NCBI GenBank assembly: GCA_009692515.1 | Contig: SHZA01000016.1 | Span: forward strand, 1 to 45,338 | Reading direction: 5' to 3' | Origin: Bdellovibrionales bacterium | GTDB taxonomy: Bacteria; Bdellovibrionota; FAC87; UBA2466 | Length of the DNA stretch: 45,338 bases | Shown: in pieces, positions 32,996 to 41,726 of the stretch | Numbering within the stretch: the first letter of the stretch is position 1 | How the letters are laid out: the number at the start of each line of letters is the position of its first letter | Made by a program: the position numbers and the translations under genes | Notes under the pieces: generated by a model | Told to the model about the DNA's origin: nothing | Databases searched by the model: none | The model's input: only the letters and a program-made list of their open reading frames with translations

Positions 32996-34375
32996 ATGGA
33001 GAAGTTAAAAAAGGGAATGCGGGCTTTAGTAGTAGGCCTTGGAAAAAGTGGTGTTTCAGCAACAAAGTTACTTGTCAAAAAAGGGCTTAAAGTCACTGTG
33101 ACCGACGAACTTAATAAAAGTGATCTAAAGGATGCTTTAGATGCTTTAGAAGGTTTAGATTACACTGCCGAGCTAGGTAAGCATGTTTTAAAAACATTCA
33201 CAGAGCAAGATGTGATCATCGTTAGCCCTGGAGTTCGTTTAGACATCAAGCCTTTAGAACAGGCTAGAAAAAGTAATATTCCAGTTATTAGTGAAATCGA
33301 ATTAGCGGCACAATTTATCTCCGAACCCATTATTGCGATAACTGGCACCAATGGAAAAACGACGACCGCTCACTTGCTCACCGAAATGATTCAAGCGGGT
33401 GGAAAAACAGCTTTTCTAGGTGGCAACGTAGGAGTTCCTCTTTGTGACTATTCTGCGCGCCGAGAAAAATGTGATTTTGTGGTAGTTGAAGTCAGCAGTT
33501 TTCAATTAGAGACCTGTTTTGATCTTAAGCCATATGTGGCGGTGTTCTTAAATTTAGCTCCTGATCATTTGGATAGGTATTCCAACTTTGATGACTATGT
33601 AAAAGCTAAATTACGTTTAAAAAACAATTTAACCGAAGAAGACTTTGTCATTACAAACTTAAGAGATTCTAAGTTGATGGCTCAGTTATCTGGAACTGTG
33701 GCTAAGCAATTACATTTTACCACCGATGTTTTTGCAAAGATTCCTGCTCATTATGCTGAGAAGTTTCAAGGGGCTAATCTAGAAACGGGCAAACTTTCTT
33801 TAAAAGTGGAACGATGGAAAGAGCACATGTTTCCGCTTCAAGGGGCTTTGTTACGTGGATTGCACAACCGTGAAAACATGATGGCGGCTATGTTAGCTGC
33901 AAAGGTCGTTGGCATTTCTAATGAAGCTATTCAGAAGGTGTTATTGAGCTTTAAATCACTTCCGCATCGAATGGAATTTGTGGCAAGAAAGAATCAGGTC
34001 TCTTTCTTTAATGATTCCAAGGGAACCAATGTTCATTCTTTGATGCGATCGTTAGAAAGTTTCAAAGAACCCTTAATCTTAATTGCAGGGGGACGTGATA
34101 AAGGTGAAGCCTACGAAACCTTAATTCCTTATATTAAAAAACATGTAAAAAGCTTAATTCTTGTGGGCGAAGCTAAGGAAAAGCTGAATCGTGCTGTAGG
34201 CGATTTTAGCGAAACTTTCTTAGTGGGAACTTTTGAAGAGGCTGTTTATGTAGCTTATCAAAAATCAAGATCGGGTGACGTCGTTCTTTTGTCTCCTGGT
34301 TGTGCCAGCCAAGACATGTTTAAAAACTATGAAGAACGTGGAAATTATTTCAAGAAAATAGTTTCTACTTTTTAA
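32996..34375 (+). CDS. murD: UDP-MurNAc-L-alanine:D-glutamate ligase
   Basis: MurD adds D-glutamate to UDP-MurNAc-L-alanine. The 459-residue product has an N-terminal Rossmann domain ('ALVVGLGKSGVSATKLL', about 11-28), the ATP loop GTNGKT (117-122), and 'DSKGTNVHSLMRSL' and 'LIAGGRDKGEAYE' in the C-terminal domains. AGAGAGG lies just before the ATG, and the gene follows mraY by 13 bp. It is the last dcw gene here: ftsW, murG, murC, murB and ftsQAZ do not follow; a strong terminator does. Confidence 0.97.
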   Translation: MEKLKKGMRALVVGLGKSGVSATKLLVKKGLKVTVTDELNKSDLKDALDALEGLDYTAELGKHVLKTFTEQDVIIVSPGVRLDIKPLEQARKSNIPVISEIELAAQFISEPIIAITGTNGKTTTAHLLTEMIQAGGKTAFLGGNVGVPLCDYSARREKCDFVVVEVSSFQLETCFDLKPYVAVFLNLAPDHLDRYSNFDDYVKAKLRLKNNLTEEDFVITNLRDSKLMAQLSGTVAKQLHFTTDVFAKIPAHYAEKFQGANLETGKLSLKVERWKEHMFPLQGALLRGLHNRENMMAAMLAAKVVGISNEAIQKVLLSFKSLPHRMEFVARKNQVSFFNDSKGTNVHSLMRSLESFKEPLILIAGGRDKGEAYETLIPYIKKHVKSLILVGEAKEKLNRAVGDFSETFLVGTFEEAVYVAYQKSRSGDVVLLSPGCASQDMFKNYEERGNYFKKIVSTF

Positions 34376-34390
34376 GGTTATATTTATTTT

Positions 34391-34427
34391 AAAAAAGGGC
34401 ACTGCAAAACGCAGTTGCCCTTTTTTT
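34391..34427. terminator. Strong bidirectional terminator between murD and the acyl-CoA synthetase
   Basis: GGGCACTGC pairs with GCAGTTGCCC (one bulged T) around a 5-nt loop, preceded by six A and followed by seven T. It has the A-tract/T-tract symmetry of a bidirectional intrinsic terminator and sits between two convergent genes. Confidence 0.92.
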
Positions 34428-34456
34428 ATGTCGTCTATTAGCGGCCGGTATTATTT

Positions 34457-36256
34457 TTAATAAAGTGACTGTATGTAGTCCTTATATCTTTCCGTACAGA
34501 CCTTTCTTTTTAGTTTCATAGAGGGGGTTAATTCGCCCGCTTCAATAGTAAAGTCTCTTGGAAGAATTCTGAATTTTTTGATGGTTTCATAATTAGCTAA
34601 TTGCGTATTCACGGTTTCAATTTCCTTTTCCAGGAGAGTTTGTAACTGTGGATTTTTTGTGAGCGATTCAAAACTATCATAGGCAATGGATTCAGTCGTT
34701 CCCCATTTTTTAATTTCGGCTTCATTCAAAGTGAGGAGTGCGACGACGTATTTTTCTCGGTCTCCATGTACCATCGCTTGGCTAATAAAACGACTTCCTT
34801 TGAGGAGGTTTTCTAGTTTCTGAGGCGCAATATATTTACCACCCGATGTTTTGATGAGCTCTTTTTTTCTATCGGTAATTTTCAAAAATCCTCTTTGTGT
34901 CATTTCACCGATATCCCCAGTGCAAAACCAGCCATCATCTGTGAAGACCTCAGCGGTGGCAGCTTGGTTTTTATAGTATTCACGAAACACCATGTCGCCT
35001 CGAGTTTGTATTTCCCCATCCGGAGCAAACCTAAACTCAATATTTCCCATCGATTTGCCAACCGTTCCAAAACTAAAATCATCGGGTCGATTAACTGCAA
35101 TCGCTGCGGTAGTTTCCGTAAGCCCATAGCCTTCAATAATTTTAATTCCTGCCGCGTGATAGAACTCACACAGAGTGGCAGAAAGAGGGGCTCCTCCCGA
35201 TACGGTAATTCTAATATTTCCGCCAAATTTTTCTCGAATTTTTGAAAACACTAACTGATCTGCAATTTTGTATTTTAAGGCCAAGGGTATAGGAATGGAC
35301 TGTAGTTCAGATTTGAGTCGCGCCACCTTGCGACCTATTTCAACAGCCCAATTAAATATCAATTGATTAAATTTAGGTTTCGATGCTACCTCAGATTGTA
35401 TTTTCGCAAATATTTTTTCGTATATTCTGGGCACACTTACCAGCACTGTAGGTTTTATTTCTATGAGATTTTGCGGCAGAGTATTAATGTTTTCTGCAAA
35501 AGCTAAATTCGTTCCGGCCATTAAGGGTATTAGACTTTCAACTCTTCCCAAAATGTGGGCAAAGGGCAAAAAAGCTAAGGTGGTATCGTCAGCAGAGAAT
35601 GAAAAATTTTGAATAATCGCTCTTAGTTCACCCAGGAAATTATAGTGAGATAGTACCACTCCTTTGGGTTGACCTGTAGTTCCGGAAGTATAAACAATCG
35701 ACGCAATATTATCCGGAAGGATGCTTTCTGCATTTTTTCTGAATTCACCATCTATGGTTTTGTTTTTACTGGGAACTGCAAATTCTGAAAATAGGATGGG
35801 AGCAGATCCATTAATCGTACTAACGGGGTCACTAAAACTTACGACAGGAATACTACGTTTAATAAGAGAAAATGCAGTTTCCAATTTTTTAATCATCGCT
35901 TCATCTTCGGCGAAAACTAATTTCGCTTCACTATGATCAATTAAGTAGGCCACATCCTCTGCGGTATTAGATTGATAAATCGGAATAGTAATCACCCCAG
36001 TGCATAGATTGGCTAAGTCGGCCACCAACCATTCAGGGCGTGTGTTACTTAAAATTGCCACTCGGTCTCCGGCTTGAATTCCAAGTTTCCTATAGGAGTG
36101 GTAAATACCTAAAATTTGAGCGTGAACCGTTTCCCACGTCACCGATTTATAGGTTCCGTCTATTTTGGCCGAATATGCGGTGTTTTTTGGGGTGAGTTGA
36201 ATTCTCTTAAGGTAGATTTCAGAAATAGTTTTGCCATCGACAGTTGTTGAGGTCAT
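34457..36256 (-). CDS. Long-chain acyl-CoA synthetase (AMP-binding)
   Basis: The 599-residue enzyme activates long-chain fatty acids with ATP and CoA. It has the AMP-binding P-loop SGTTGQPKG (191-199), the adenine motif 'GYGLTETTAAIAVNRP', the 'GDMVFREYYKNQAATAEVFTDDGWFCTGDIGE' motif with its conserved Asp, and the C-terminal 'ITDRKKELIKTSGGKYIAP' with the hinge and catalytic lysine region. The absence of a signal or membrane helix suggests a cytoplasmic or peripheral enzyme. The ATG has AAGGAG 7 nt upstream. It diverges from tadB with only about 26 bp between starts, so each promoter must lie within the other gene's 5' region or overlap. Confidence 0.94.
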   Translation of the reverse strand: MTSTTVDGKTISEIYLKRIQLTPKNTAYSAKIDGTYKSVTWETVHAQILGIYHSYRKLGIQAGDRVAILSNTRPEWLVADLANLCTGVITIPIYQSNTAEDVAYLIDHSEAKLVFAEDEAMIKKLETAFSLIKRSIPVVSFSDPVSTINGSAPILFSEFAVPSKNKTIDGEFRKNAESILPDNIASIVYTSGTTGQPKGVVLSHYNFLGELRAIIQNFSFSADDTTLAFLPFAHILGRVESLIPLMAGTNLAFAENINTLPQNLIEIKPTVLVSVPRIYEKIFAKIQSEVASKPKFNQLIFNWAVEIGRKVARLKSELQSIPIPLALKYKIADQLVFSKIREKFGGNIRITVSGGAPLSATLCEFYHAAGIKIIEGYGLTETTAAIAVNRPDDFSFGTVGKSMGNIEFRFAPDGEIQTRGDMVFREYYKNQAATAEVFTDDGWFCTGDIGEMTQRGFLKITDRKKELIKTSGGKYIAPQKLENLLKGSRFISQAMVHGDREKYVVALLTLNEAEIKKWGTTESIAYDSFESLTKNPQLQTLLEKEIETVNTQLANYETIKKFRILPRDFTIEAGELTPSMKLKRKVCTERYKDYIQSLY

Positions 36257-36282
36257 AGGTGCTCCTTCAAGAGGTATCTATA

Positions 36283-37140
36283 TTGCAGAAAATGGGTGTA
36301 ATGACAGTTCTATTTTACCCTTGTTTTGTGTTTTTAGTGGTACTCATTCTCTCTTTTTGTGCTTTAAAGGCAGTGGGAAGTTTCTCCCATTATATTGCGT
36401 GGCGAGAATTTCAGGCGGCTCAAGGTTGGCTAGGTGGGCCATTTGTACTTAGATTGTGGTTTAACGCACTTTGGTTACTTACGTTACTAATAGGTTTTTG
36501 CGTGTCCTGGATCTGGACTGGAAAACTGAGTTTTGGAATCCTTTCTATCTTCTTAGTGCCTCTTCTTTTTAGATACTTTGTGAAGTATCAAGAGCATCGA
36601 TGGCGACGTTCATTGGAAATAAGTTCACTTTCCTTTTTTAATGCGCTTTTAGGATTAATTCAATCGGGACGGGGCTTGTCCTCCGCCTTATTTGATCTCG
36701 CTCAATCGCAATCTACCCCTTTTGGTAAAAAGCTTAAAAAACATCTGCAAAATTATGAAGAGGGCAGAGGGCTCATTTTAATTTTATCGCAATTCAGAAA
36801 TAAGATGGGTCTTCCTACATTAGAAAATTATCTATCAACGATAGAGATGGCTTATACCCAGGGCCTTGAGATAGCTCCGTTGTTAGAGAAAATGATTCCT
36901 ACTTTAGAAATGGAACAACATTACAAAATAAAAACCGAAGAGCTTCGGCATCAGATGGCTGTGCAGGCTATTTTGGCTTTTGTAATGCCCTGGTTTCTAG
37001 GAGGCGTTCTTTTTCTTTTTAATAGAGAACTTTTTCAGTCGTTAACTAAAAAAGGTGGAACACAAATGATTGGAGCTATGGCTTTAATGATTGAAGGGGT
37101 GGGAATATGGGTGCTATGGCAAATCACAAAATTTTCTTAA
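36283..37140 (+). CDS. tadB: TadB-like inner-membrane pilus assembly protein
   Basis: TadB and TadC form the inner-membrane platform of Tad pili, homologous to type II secretion GspF. The product has N-terminal membrane segments (about 5-30 and 58-95) and two C-terminal helices around a cytoplasmic T2SSF domain ('LSFFNALLGLIQSGRGLSSALFDLAQ', 'YLSTIEMAYTQGLEIAPLLEKM'). I choose the TTG at 36283 because AGAGGT lies 7 nt upstream; GTG at 36259 and ATG at 36292 or 36301 are alternatives. It overlaps tadC by 34 bp. The ATPase and secretin of the system are about 28 kb away. Confidence 0.8.
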   Translation: MQKMGVMTVLFYPCFVFLVVLILSFCALKAVGSFSHYIAWREFQAAQGWLGGPFVLRLWFNALWLLTLLIGFCVSWIWTGKLSFGILSIFLVPLLFRYFVKYQEHRWRRSLEISSLSFFNALLGLIQSGRGLSSALFDLAQSQSTPFGKKLKKHLQNYEEGRGLILILSQFRNKMGLPTLENYLSTIEMAYTQGLEIAPLLEKMIPTLEMEQHYKIKTEELRHQMAVQAILAFVMPWFLGGVLFLFNRELFQSLTKKGGTQMIGAMALMIEGVGIWVLWQITKFS

Positions 37141-37637
37141 AATTATTAAAAAATCCCCTATCAAGAAGATGGGCGGAACGGCGTTATCGCCAAGGGCTCA
37201 TCCATTTTTTTGAAGCCCTATCGCTTCATGTTAAAGCTGGTTTTGCTTTGTCTTATAGTTGGCCCGAGACGATAGCATCATTAGAGGAAACCATTTGTGA
37301 GAGGCTTAGAGTGGATCTCGCTTCGAAAACTGAAGAGGCTGGACTCGAAGAGAATGTGGGTGAAGTTTTAAAAAGACTCAATAGGTCATGTTGGATTGCG
37401 TCATATCAAATATGGTTTGGGGTGGTTTCTGAGCTCTATGAATCTGGGGCCCCATTGTCCCAGGCGATTGAAGCGATTGCTACAACCTTACGAAGGGAAC
37501 AGGAACGTGATCTCGATGCACATTGCCGATCTCTTCCTATGAAGGTGAATGTGACCCTCATGATTTTCTTTTTGCCGCCTACTTTCCTATTTCTTTTTGG
37601 CCCCTTAGTTTTAGAGATCTTGTCACAATTTAAATAG
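37107..37637 (+). CDS. tadC: TadC-like inner-membrane pilus assembly protein
   Basis: The 176-residue product carries a T2SSF domain ('FFEALSLHVKAGFALSYSWPETIASLE', 'YESGAPLSQAIEAIATTLRREQERD') and one C-terminal hydrophobic helix (about 150-173, ending 'LVLEILSQFK'). Usual TadC proteins are about 300 residues with several helices, so this is a short form. It overlaps tadB by 34 bp, with GGGGTGGGA before its ATG. Together with tadB it makes a minimal platform pair. Confidence 0.78.
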   Translation: MGAMANHKIFLKLLKNPLSRRWAERRYRQGLIHFFEALSLHVKAGFALSYSWPETIASLEETICERLRVDLASKTEEAGLEENVGEVLKRLNRSCWIASYQIWFGVVSELYESGAPLSQAIEAIATTLRREQERDLDAHCRSLPMKVNVTLMIFFLPPTFLFLFGPLVLEILSQFK

Positions 37638-37688
37638 ATAAAATCGACGCTTATCTTAATTAGAAAACTAGACGAAGCCGATTCTTTG

Positions 37689-37727
37689 AGGTTAGATTAA
37701 CCTGCATTTTCATGTGGGGGTTTTTTT
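37689..37727 (+). promoter_or_regulatory. Attenuator-like leader before glyS
   Basis: AGGTTA/TAACCT (37689-37703, loop GAT) overlaps a second possible stem CCTGCAT/ATGTGGG (37701-37718), which is followed by GG and seven T (37721-37727). The two stems share bases and exclude each other. The T-run lies just before the AGGGGA site of glyS. The second stem includes G-T pairs, so it is weak. Confidence 0.35.
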
Positions 37728-37744
37728 ATCAGGGGACCGATTTT

Positions 37745-39061
37745 ATGGCTAAAAATACGGATCAAACGATGCAGCAGATAGTCTCTCTTTGTCGAAGACG
37801 AGCCTTTATCTTTCAATCGAGTGAAATTTATGGCGGGCTTAATGGTTGTTGGGATTACGGTCCCATGGGAGTGGAGTTAAAGAGAAATATCAAAAATCTT
37901 TGGTGGAGAGATATGGTCACTCGCCGAACCGATATCGTAGGAGTTGATTGCTCCATTTTGATGAACCCTAAAGTGTGGGAGGCTTCTGGCCACATTAAAT
38001 CTTTTACCGATCCTATGGTGGATTGTCTTCAGTGCCGAGGCAGATTTCGCGCCGATCATATTGCAAATAATCAGTGTCCTACCTGTGGTACCAAAGATAA
38101 GTTCACAGAGGTTAGGCATTTTAATTTGATGTTTAAAACTTTTGTGGGAGCCATGGAGGATAATACCTCCGAGGTTTTTTTAAGACCTGAAACTTGTCAG
38201 GGTATTTTTGCTAACTTTGATAATGTGGTTAATACCAGCCGAGTGAAAGTTCCCTTTGGCATTGCACAAATTGGTAAGGCATTCCGAAATGAAATTAATC
38301 CCAGAAACTTTACTTTTCGTTCAAGAGAATTTGAACAAATGGAGATGGAATTTTTCTGTCGTCCAGAAAAAGAGGAAGCGACGAAGTGGTTTGAGTATTG
38401 GAAAACCGCTCGATATGAATGGTATTTAAATTACGGAATTAAAAAAGAGAAACTTCATTTGAGAGCGCATGAAGATAATGAGTTAGCTCATTATGCAGCT
38501 GGGTGTGCCGATATTGAATATGATTTTCCATTCGGTAGAGCGGAACTTGAAGGGATTGCCAATCGCACCGATTACGATCTGAAACAACATGCCGAATTTA
38601 GTAAGAAGGATTTAAGTTACTTCGATGCGGGTAACAACACGAGATATTATCCTCATGTCATTGAGCCTTCAGCTGGAGCGGATCGGGCTACGTTAGCTTT
38701 CTTAGTTGACGCCTATGCGGAAGAGGGTGAGCGTACGGTACTTCGTTTTCATCCAGAGGTGGCTCCCGTTAAAGTGGCCGTATTTCCCTTAGTCAATAAA
38801 GAGGGAATGCCGGAGATGGCTGAAAAAATATTTTTAGATTTAAAAAAGAGATGGAATTGTTACTTTGATGACAAGGGAGCCGTTGGAAGAAGATATCGCC
38901 GGCAAGATGAGATCGGAACGCCTTATTGCATTACGGTAGACGGCGAGAGTTTAAAGTCTAACTCTGTGACTGTTAGAGAGAGAGATTCGATGGCACAGGT
39001 GAGAGTTTCACTTGATGAGTTAGTTAGCCATCTTTCTAAGACATTGGCTTCGGGGGTCTGA
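37745..39061 (+). CDS. glyS: Glycyl-tRNA synthetase (alpha2 dimeric type)
   Basis: This enzyme charges tRNA-Gly. The 438-residue product is the single-chain, eukaryote/archaea-like class II form rather than the separate alpha and beta chains of most proteobacteria. Class II motifs are visible ('ETCQGIFANF', 'GIAQIGKAFRNEINPRNFTFRSREFEQMEMEFF'). A zinc-ribbon insertion uses C94-x2-C97 and C111-x2-C114. An upstream in-frame ATG at 37712 would add 11 residues across the leader; the ATG at 37745 has AGGGGA 9 nt upstream and gives the family N-terminus. Its stop shares one base with the ppdK start (TGATG). Confidence 0.96.
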   Translation: MAKNTDQTMQQIVSLCRRRAFIFQSSEIYGGLNGCWDYGPMGVELKRNIKNLWWRDMVTRRTDIVGVDCSILMNPKVWEASGHIKSFTDPMVDCLQCRGRFRADHIANNQCPTCGTKDKFTEVRHFNLMFKTFVGAMEDNTSEVFLRPETCQGIFANFDNVVNTSRVKVPFGIAQIGKAFRNEINPRNFTFRSREFEQMEMEFFCRPEKEEATKWFEYWKTARYEWYLNYGIKKEKLHLRAHEDNELAHYAAGCADIEYDFPFGRAELEGIANRTDYDLKQHAEFSKKDLSYFDAGNNTRYYPHVIEPSAGADRATLAFLVDAYAEEGERTVLRFHPEVAPVKVAVFPLVNKEGMPEMAEKIFLDLKKRWNCYFDDKGAVGRRYRRQDEIGTPYCITVDGESLKSNSVTVRERDSMAQVRVSLDELVSHLSKTLASGV

Positions 39062-41721
39062 TGCAGGTTTACTTTTTTGGAAAAGGAAAGGCAGACGGGT
39101 CTAAAGACAATAAGATTTTGCTCGGAGGCAAAGGGGCAAACTTAGCCGAGATGACTCTTTTGGGCCTTCCTGTTCCACCTGGATTTACTATTACCACAGA
39201 GGTTTGCACCCATTTTTATAAAAAGAGTTCCCTGTTTCCTCCAGGTCTTGAAAAAGAGGTTCTAGATTCGATATCGAAATTAGAAACAATCCTAGATTGC
39301 CAATTTGGAAACTCGCAAAATCCGCTTTTAGTTTCTGTGAGATCTGGAGCTCGGGCCAGTATGCCTGGCATGATGGATACTATTTTAAATCTAGGATTAA
39401 ATGATGCCACTGTTCAGGGACTGATTTCCCAATCAAAAGATGAAAAGTTTGCTTACGATGCTTATCGTCGATTTATTCAAATGTACTCCCATGTGGTACT
39501 CGGTGTATCTTCACATTCTTTTGAGACTCTTTTAGAACAGGCGAAAAGAAAAATAGGAGCACACACTGATAATCAACTTTCTGCGGCCGATTTAAAAAGT
39601 TTAGTTATTTCCTTTAAAGATGTTGTTTTGAAAGAAACAGGAAATGTATTTCCTGAAAGTGTACAGGAACAACTTTGGGGCGCGATTAGTGCAGTTTTTA
39701 AATCTTGGATGAGCTCTAGGGCTGTGAGTTATCGTCGAATTCATAAAATTCCTGAAGATTGGGGTACTGCTGTCAGTGTTCAGGCCATGGTTTTTGGAAA
39801 CATGGGAGATGATTGCGCGACTGGAGTGGGTTTTACTAGAGATCCCTCAACAGGTGAGAATAAATTTTTTGGAGAATATTTACAAAATGCTCAAGGGGAA
39901 GATGTTGTAGCGGGAATTAGAACTCCTTGTCCTATTAATAAAGAATCTTCACATGGTTCTTCACTTCCCACATTGCAGGATCTATTTCCCAAAACTTATG
40001 GTGAATTGGTAGCTGTGTATAAGAAATTAGAAACACACTTCACCGATATGCAGGATATTGAATTTACAATTCAAAAAGGAAAGCTTTTTCTTCTTCAGAC
40101 TCGAACTGGAAAAAGAACAGCTTCAGCTGCGGTTAGAATCGCAGTGGAAATGGTAAATGAGGGGCTTATCTCCTCCGATACTGCTGTGACAAGAGTGGCT
40201 ACTGAGCAATTAGAGCAGTTGCTTCATCCTCGACTTGATCCTAAGGCACCCAAAATTGTAATGGCTAAGGGACTTCCCGCATCTCCCGGAGCTGCGTCTG
40301 GAGAGGTCGTATTTTCCTCGGAAGAATCTGAATCTTTAAAAAAGGCGGGTAGAAAAACGGTTTTAGTTCGTCATGAAACTTCACCTGAAGACATCGTTGG
40401 TATGGATGCCAGTCAGGGAATTTTAACCGCCCTTGGGGGCATGACCTCTCATGCGGCAGTGGTAGCTCGTGGTATGGGTAAACCCTGTGTGGCTGGCTGT
40501 AGTTCTATTAGTATCGATTATAAGAACCAAATTTTCAAAGTAGCCCAGTACACAGTAAAACGTGGAGATGTGATTACGATCGATGGCGCTACTGGAGAGG
40601 TTATTTTAGGCCATGTGCCTACCGTAAATAGTCAGCTCGACAAATATTTTACACAACTCATGAAATGGGTTGATGAAAAAAGAGTTTTGGGAATTAGGAC
40701 CAATGCTGAAACGCCCAATGATGTGAAGGTGGCTCGTAGTTTTGGGGCCGAGGGAGTGGGTCTGTGTCGTACAGAACATATGTTTTTTGAAGAGACTCGC
40801 TTAAATACCGTAAGAGAAATGATTCTGGCAGATAGCCGTTCTCAGCGAGAGGTGGCTCTTCTTAAGATCTATCCAATGCAGAAAGATGATTTTGCCGCGA
40901 TCTTTAGAGAGATGAAGGGCTATCCTGTCACCGTTCGCCTTTTAGATCCCCCTCTTCATGAATTTTTACCAAAGACAGACGACGAAATTTCTAGTGTCGC
41001 TAGACTTTTAAATACCTCGAAGGAGTCTTTATCTTCAAAAGTTAAATGGCTTCATGAATTTAATCCGATGTTAGGCCATCGAGGTTGCCGTGTCGGAATT
41101 AGTTATCCTGAAATCTACGCGATGCAGGTGAGAGCTATCATGGAGGCCGCTTCTGAATTAGTGAATCGAGAAGAATTTAAGATCGAACCTGAGATCATGA
41201 TTCCTTTTATTAGTACGATAGAGGAGTTTAGGATTCTAAAAGCTGAGATTAAAGAGGTGTGCGAAGAGGTTCTGAAAAAATACACGGTCAAATTGACGTA
41301 TCGCATAGGGACCATGATTGAAATTCCGAGAGCGGCCCTAATTGCTAGTCAACTTGGTACAGAGGCCGACTTTTTCTCCTTTGGAACTAATGATTTAACT
41401 CAAATGACCTTAGGGCTATCTCGTGATGATTCTGGATCTTTTCTTCCTAGATATATTGAAAGAGGCATTTTTACTGTCGACCCTTTTGTTTCCTTAGATC
41501 AAGAGGGAGTCGGCGAACTGATTAAAATTGGGTGTGAAAGAGGTCGTGCTGCCAACATTAATCTCAAAATTGGGATTTGTGGAGAACATGGTGGGGACAC
41601 TTCTACGATTGAATTTTGCCACAGGTTACAGTTTAATTATGTCAGTTGTTCGCCATTCCGAGTTCCAGTGGCTCGGTTAGCAGCAGCACAGGCTGCATTA
41701 AAAAACAAAAAAGTGAATTGA
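39061..41721 (+). CDS. ppdK: Pyruvate, phosphate dikinase
   Basis: PPDK interconverts pyruvate, ATP and phosphate with PEP, AMP and pyrophosphate. The 886-residue product has the N-terminal ATP-grasp domain (about 1-350), the phosphohistidine domain with His464 in 'GGMTSHAAVVARGMGKPC', and the C-terminal PEP/pyruvate barrel with Cys840 in 'GICGEHGGD'. The length is usual for bacterial PPDK. It is translationally coupled to glyS by a one-base overlap, and smc follows 5 bp after its stop. It could supply PEP for gluconeogenesis and for murein synthesis by MurA; that link is inference. Confidence 0.97.
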   Translation: MQVYFFGKGKADGSKDNKILLGGKGANLAEMTLLGLPVPPGFTITTEVCTHFYKKSSLFPPGLEKEVLDSISKLETILDCQFGNSQNPLLVSVRSGARASMPGMMDTILNLGLNDATVQGLISQSKDEKFAYDAYRRFIQMYSHVVLGVSSHSFETLLEQAKRKIGAHTDNQLSAADLKSLVISFKDVVLKETGNVFPESVQEQLWGAISAVFKSWMSSRAVSYRRIHKIPEDWGTAVSVQAMVFGNMGDDCATGVGFTRDPSTGENKFFGEYLQNAQGEDVVAGIRTPCPINKESSHGSSLPTLQDLFPKTYGELVAVYKKLETHFTDMQDIEFTIQKGKLFLLQTRTGKRTASAAVRIAVEMVNEGLISSDTAVTRVATEQLEQLLHPRLDPKAPKIVMAKGLPASPGAASGEVVFSSEESESLKKAGRKTVLVRHETSPEDIVGMDASQGILTALGGMTSHAAVVARGMGKPCVAGCSSISIDYKNQIFKVAQYTVKRGDVITIDGATGEVILGHVPTVNSQLDKYFTQLMKWVDEKRVLGIRTNAETPNDVKVARSFGAEGVGLCRTEHMFFEETRLNTVREMILADSRSQREVALLKIYPMQKDDFAAIFREMKGYPVTVRLLDPPLHEFLPKTDDEISSVARLLNTSKESLSSKVKWLHEFNPMLGHRGCRVGISYPEIYAMQVRAIMEAASELVNREEFKIEPEIMIPFISTIEEFRILKAEIKEVCEEVLKKYTVKLTYRIGTMIEIPRAALIASQLGTEADFFSFGTNDLTQMTLGLSRDDSGSFLPRYIERGIFTVDPFVSLDQEGVGELIKIGCERGRAANINLKIGICGEHGGDTSTIEFCHRLQFNYVSCSPFRVPVARLAAAQAALKNKKVN

Positions 41722-41726
41722 GATAG

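Noticed and set aside
37640-37690. GCCGATTC preceded by TTAATTAG before glyS, resembling a FliA site
   Set aside because: The spacing to any TAAA-like -35 is wrong (16-17 rather than 15) and the -10 differs in the last bases; glyS is also not expected to be flagellar.
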